Shown piece after piece: positions 61,941 through 64,000 of a stretch of DNA of 64,000 bases (its first letter is position 1; each line of letters begins with the position of its first letter). Under the pieces are notes generated by a model that worked only from the letters and a program-made list of their open reading frames with translations, had not been told where the DNA came from and did no database searches. The position numbers and the translations under genes were made by a program. Source of the DNA: Hydractinia symbiolongicarpus (lineage: Eukaryota; Cnidaria; Hydrozoa; Anthoathecata; Hydractiniidae); assembly GCF_029227915.1 (NCBI RefSeq), contig NC_079876.1, positions 38,671,828-38,735,827 on the forward strand, written 5' to 3'.

Positions 61941-64000
61941 TAATTTAAAAATTGTTCGGGAAATGAGTTTACACCCTGGGTACTTTCTTTGTATACTTTT
62001 GACTATACGGGCCGAGTCCGGGATTTACGGGAAATCGCAGGTTTTCGTTTGCCGGCGATTAAACCTTTTTTATTCAGCGTCTCATCAAAAATGAAAACAT
62101 TTTTGAAAACTACAAGTCTCAAGCGTTTTAGTGGTGAAAAGATAATTTAAAAAATCGTTTTGGAAATGAGTTTACTCACAGGGTACTATCTTTGTATACA
62201 TTCGACTATACGGGCCAAGCCCCGGATTTACGGGAAATCGCGGATTTTCGTTTGCCGGCGATTAAACTTCTTTTATTCAGCGTCTCATCAAAAATGAAAA
62301 CATTTTTGAAAAATACAAGTCTCATGCGTTTTAGTGGTGAAAAAAAAATTTAAAAAATCGTTCGGGAAATGAGTTTACTCCCTGGGTACTATCTTTGTAT
62401 ACATTCGACTATACGGGCCAAGCCAGGGATTTACGGGAAATCGCAGGTTTTCGTTTGCCGGCGGTTAAACTTCTTTTATTCAGCTTCTCATCAGAAATGA
62501 AAACATTTTTGAAAACTACAAGTCTTATGCGTTTTAGTGGTGAAAAAATAATTTAAAAAATCGTTCTGGAAATGAGTTCACTCAAAGGGTACTTTCTTTG
62601 TATACATTTGACTATACGGGCCAGCCCGGGATTTACGGGAAATCGCGGGTTTTCGTTTGCCGGCGATTAAACCTCTTTTATTAAGCGTCTCATCAGAAAT
62701 GAAAACATTTTTAAAAACTACAAGTCTCATGGGCTTTAGTGGTGAAATAATAATTTAAAAATCGTTCGGGAAATGAGTTTACACCCCGGGTACTTTCTTT
62801 GTATACTTTTGACTATACGGGCCGAGTCCGGGATTTACGGGAAATCGCAGGTTTTCGTTTGCCGGCGATTAAACCTTTTTTATTCAGCGTCTCATCAAAA
62901 ATGAAAACATTTTTAAAAACTACAAGTCTCATGCGTTTTAGTGGTGAAAAAATAATTTAAAAAATCGTTCGGGAAATGAGTTTACTCCCTGGGTACTTTC
63001 TTTGTATACTTTTGACTATATGGGCCGAGTCCGGGGTTTACGGGAAATGGCGGGTTTTCGTTTGCCGGCGATTAAACTTCTTTTATTCAGCGTCTCATCA
63101 AAAATGAAAACATTTTTGAAAACTACAAGTCTCAAGCGTTTTAGTGGTGAAAAAAAAATTTAAAAAATCGTTCGGGAAATGAGTTTACTCCCTGGGTACT
63201 TTCTTTGTATACATTCGACTATACGGGCCAAGCCTGGGATTTACGGGAAGTCGCGGGATTTTGTTTGCCGGCGATTAAACTTCTTTTATTAAGCGTCTCA
63301 TCAAAAATGATAACATTTTTAAAAACTACAAGTCTCATGGGAATTAGTGGTGAAATAATAATTTAAAAATCGTTCGGGAAATGAGTTTACACCCCGGGTA
63401 CTTTCTTTGTATACTTTTGACTATACGGGCCGAGTCCGGGATTTACGGGAAATCGCAGGTTTTCGTTTGCCAGCGATTAAACCTTTTTTATTCAGCGTCT
63501 CATCAAAAATGAAAACATTTTTGAAAACTACAAGTCTCATGCGTTTTAGTGGTGAAAAAATAATTTAAAAAATCGTTCGGGAAATGAGTTTACTCCCTGG
63601 GTACTTTCTTTGTATACTTTTGACTATTCGGGCCGAGTCCGGGGTTTACGGGAAATGGCAGGTTTTCGTTTGCCGGCGATTAAACTTCTTTCATTCAGCG
63701 TCTCATCAAAAATGAAAACATTTTTGAAAACTACAAGTCTCATGCGTTTTAGTGGTGAAAAAAAAATTTAAAAAATCGTTCGGGAAATGAGTTTACACCC
63801 TGGGTACTTTCTTTGTATACTTTTGACTATACGGGCCGAGTCCGGGATTTACGGGAAATCGCAGGTTTTCGTTTGCCGGCGATTAAACCTTTTTTATTCA
63901 GCGTCTCATCAAAAATGAAAACATTTTTGAAAACTACAAGTCTCTAGCGTTTTAGTGGTGAAAAGATAATTTAAAAAATCGTTTTGGAAATGAGTTTACT
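61941..64000. repeat. Right-end mixed monomers, array continues
   Basis: About ten monomers resembling those at 49-52 kb: TTTAAAAATCGTTCGGG with CACCCCGGG and AAACCTTTTTTATTC units alternate with ACTATC, GAGTTCACTC and GACTATTCGGG units. Private changes include ACACGCTGGG at 61,771, GATAACATTTTT with CATGGGAATTAG at about 63,309-63,353, and GTCTCTAGCG at 63,943. The window ends inside a B-like unit, so the array edge is not reached. Confidence 0.78.
62130..62640. repeat. Block copied from about 13.2 kb upstream
   Basis: The order GTTTTGG with ACTATC, GCCCCGGATTT and GCGGATTTTCG, then AAAAATACAAG with ACTATC and GCCAAGCCAGGG, then GAGTTCACTC matches 48,930-49,440 (GATTTTCG at 49,041 and 62,243, offset 13,202 bp, 65 monomers). 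GCGGATTTTCG was not noticed elsewhere in the window. The block ends near 62,623, where GGGCCAGCCCGGG has lost one A and the sequence continues like the 50.4-kb units. Confidence 0.78.

Larger units (their letters stand above)
1..64000 (+). repeat. 203-bp tandem satellite array, whole window
   Basis: The sequence is made entirely of a unit of about 203 bp repeated head-to-tail in one orientation, roughly 315 copies. Every unit keeps the same landmarks in order: CATTTTTGAAAACTACAAG, GCGTTTTAGTGGTGAAA, AATTTAAAAAATCGTT, GTATAC, GACTATACGGGCC, TTTACGGGAAAT, CGTTTGCCGGCGATTAAAC, GCGTCTCATCAAAAATG. Unit length is usually 202-204 bp because of 1-base changes in A-runs. I saw no inverted units, no inserted transposon, no unique spacer and no array edge, so the array extends beyond both ends. 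By general knowledge of satellites, the size and multilayer HOR organisation suggest a centromeric or pericentromeric array; that role is inference. I do not recognise the family. Confidence 0.98.

Noticed and set aside
1-64000. CRISPR array
   Set aside because: The regular period is about 203 bp and the whole period is conserved. There are no short repeats alternating with unique spacers and no cas genes.
1-64000. Transposable elements, tRNA, rRNA or other RNA genes inside the array
   Set aside because: The 203-bp landmarks are continuous from end to end. The only clear breaks in phase noticed (61,018 and about 61,140) join satellite to satellite, leaving no room for an insertion.
1-64000. 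Assembly artefact or collapsed/expanded repeat
   Set aside because: Not excluded, but unlikely as a full explanation: copies differ by private bases in a consistent HOR order, which an artificial concatenation would not produce. The exact copy number of near-identical units (for example the octamer x3 at 27.8-32.7 kb) still depends on read support.

Overview
The whole 64-kb window is one uninterrupted satellite DNA array. A unit of about 203 bp is repeated head-to-tail, always in the same orientation, roughly 315 times. I found no real protein-coding gene, RNA gene, transposon or unique sequence. Because 203 is not a multiple of 3, reading frames rotate from unit to unit, so the short open frames (60-141 codons, mostly opening at GTG or TTG) are by-products of the repeat. 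An array of this size with layered higher-order repeats (HORs) is typical of centromeric or pericentromeric heterochromatin of a eukaryote, assembled with accurate long reads. I do not recognise the satellite family and cannot name the lineage. One near-consensus unit counted by hand has 76 G+C in 203 bp (37%) and 12 CpG against about 7 expected.

Two main monomer types intermix. Type A has CTCCCTGGG, CTTTTGAC, CCGAGTCCGGG and an ...ACTTCTTTTATTCAG right part. Type B has CTCACAGGG, CATTCGAC, CCAAGCCCGGG and ...ACCACTTTCATTAAG. Recombinants and local variants combine into HORs of nearly every order from 2 to 10 monomers.

Layout (boundaries set at the C of the CATTTTTGAAAAC motif):
1-1,623 tetramer x2; 1,624-5,677 decamer x2 (2,027 bp); 5,678-8,109 tetramer plus truncated decamer; 7,503-8,716 trimer x2; 8,717-14,392 an octamer block on each side of two 1,215-bp hexamers; 14,393-16,014 divergent units; 16,015-18,046 pentamer x2; 18,047-20,683 heptamer and its six-unit derivative; 20,684-22,105 mixed; 22,106-23,728 tetramer; 23,729-29,208 nonamer x3 (1,827 bp); 27,789-32,657 octamer x3 (1,623 bp); 32,658-35,905 mixed; 35,906-37,733 trimer x3; 37,734-43,419 a nested 5/7/9/7-mer series; 43,420-44,839 mixed; 44,840-47,273 hexamer x2; 47,274-49,098 mixed; 49,099-51,127 dimers within a hexamer; 51,128-52,749 tetramer x2; 52,750-55,245 mixed with a heptamer relation; 55,246-58,625 a long-range copy of 45,310-48,880; 58,633 to about 61,940 nonamer x2, the second interrupted by an out-of-phase patch at 61,019-61,140; the rest mixed, with a block copied from about 13.2 kb upstream.

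The most interesting signals lie in how the array evolves and in what each monomer encodes structurally. HOR length steps by whole monomers (9 to 8; 9/7/5). Reciprocal A/B hybrid monomers switch in the same 13-bp core. There is one clearly out-of-phase rearrangement. Each monomer carries a 9-bp perfect dyad, a second imperfect dyad, and four CGGG motifs spaced 11, 9 and 10 bp that form a long-loop G-quadruplex-like motif, which a recurrent CpG transition removes.
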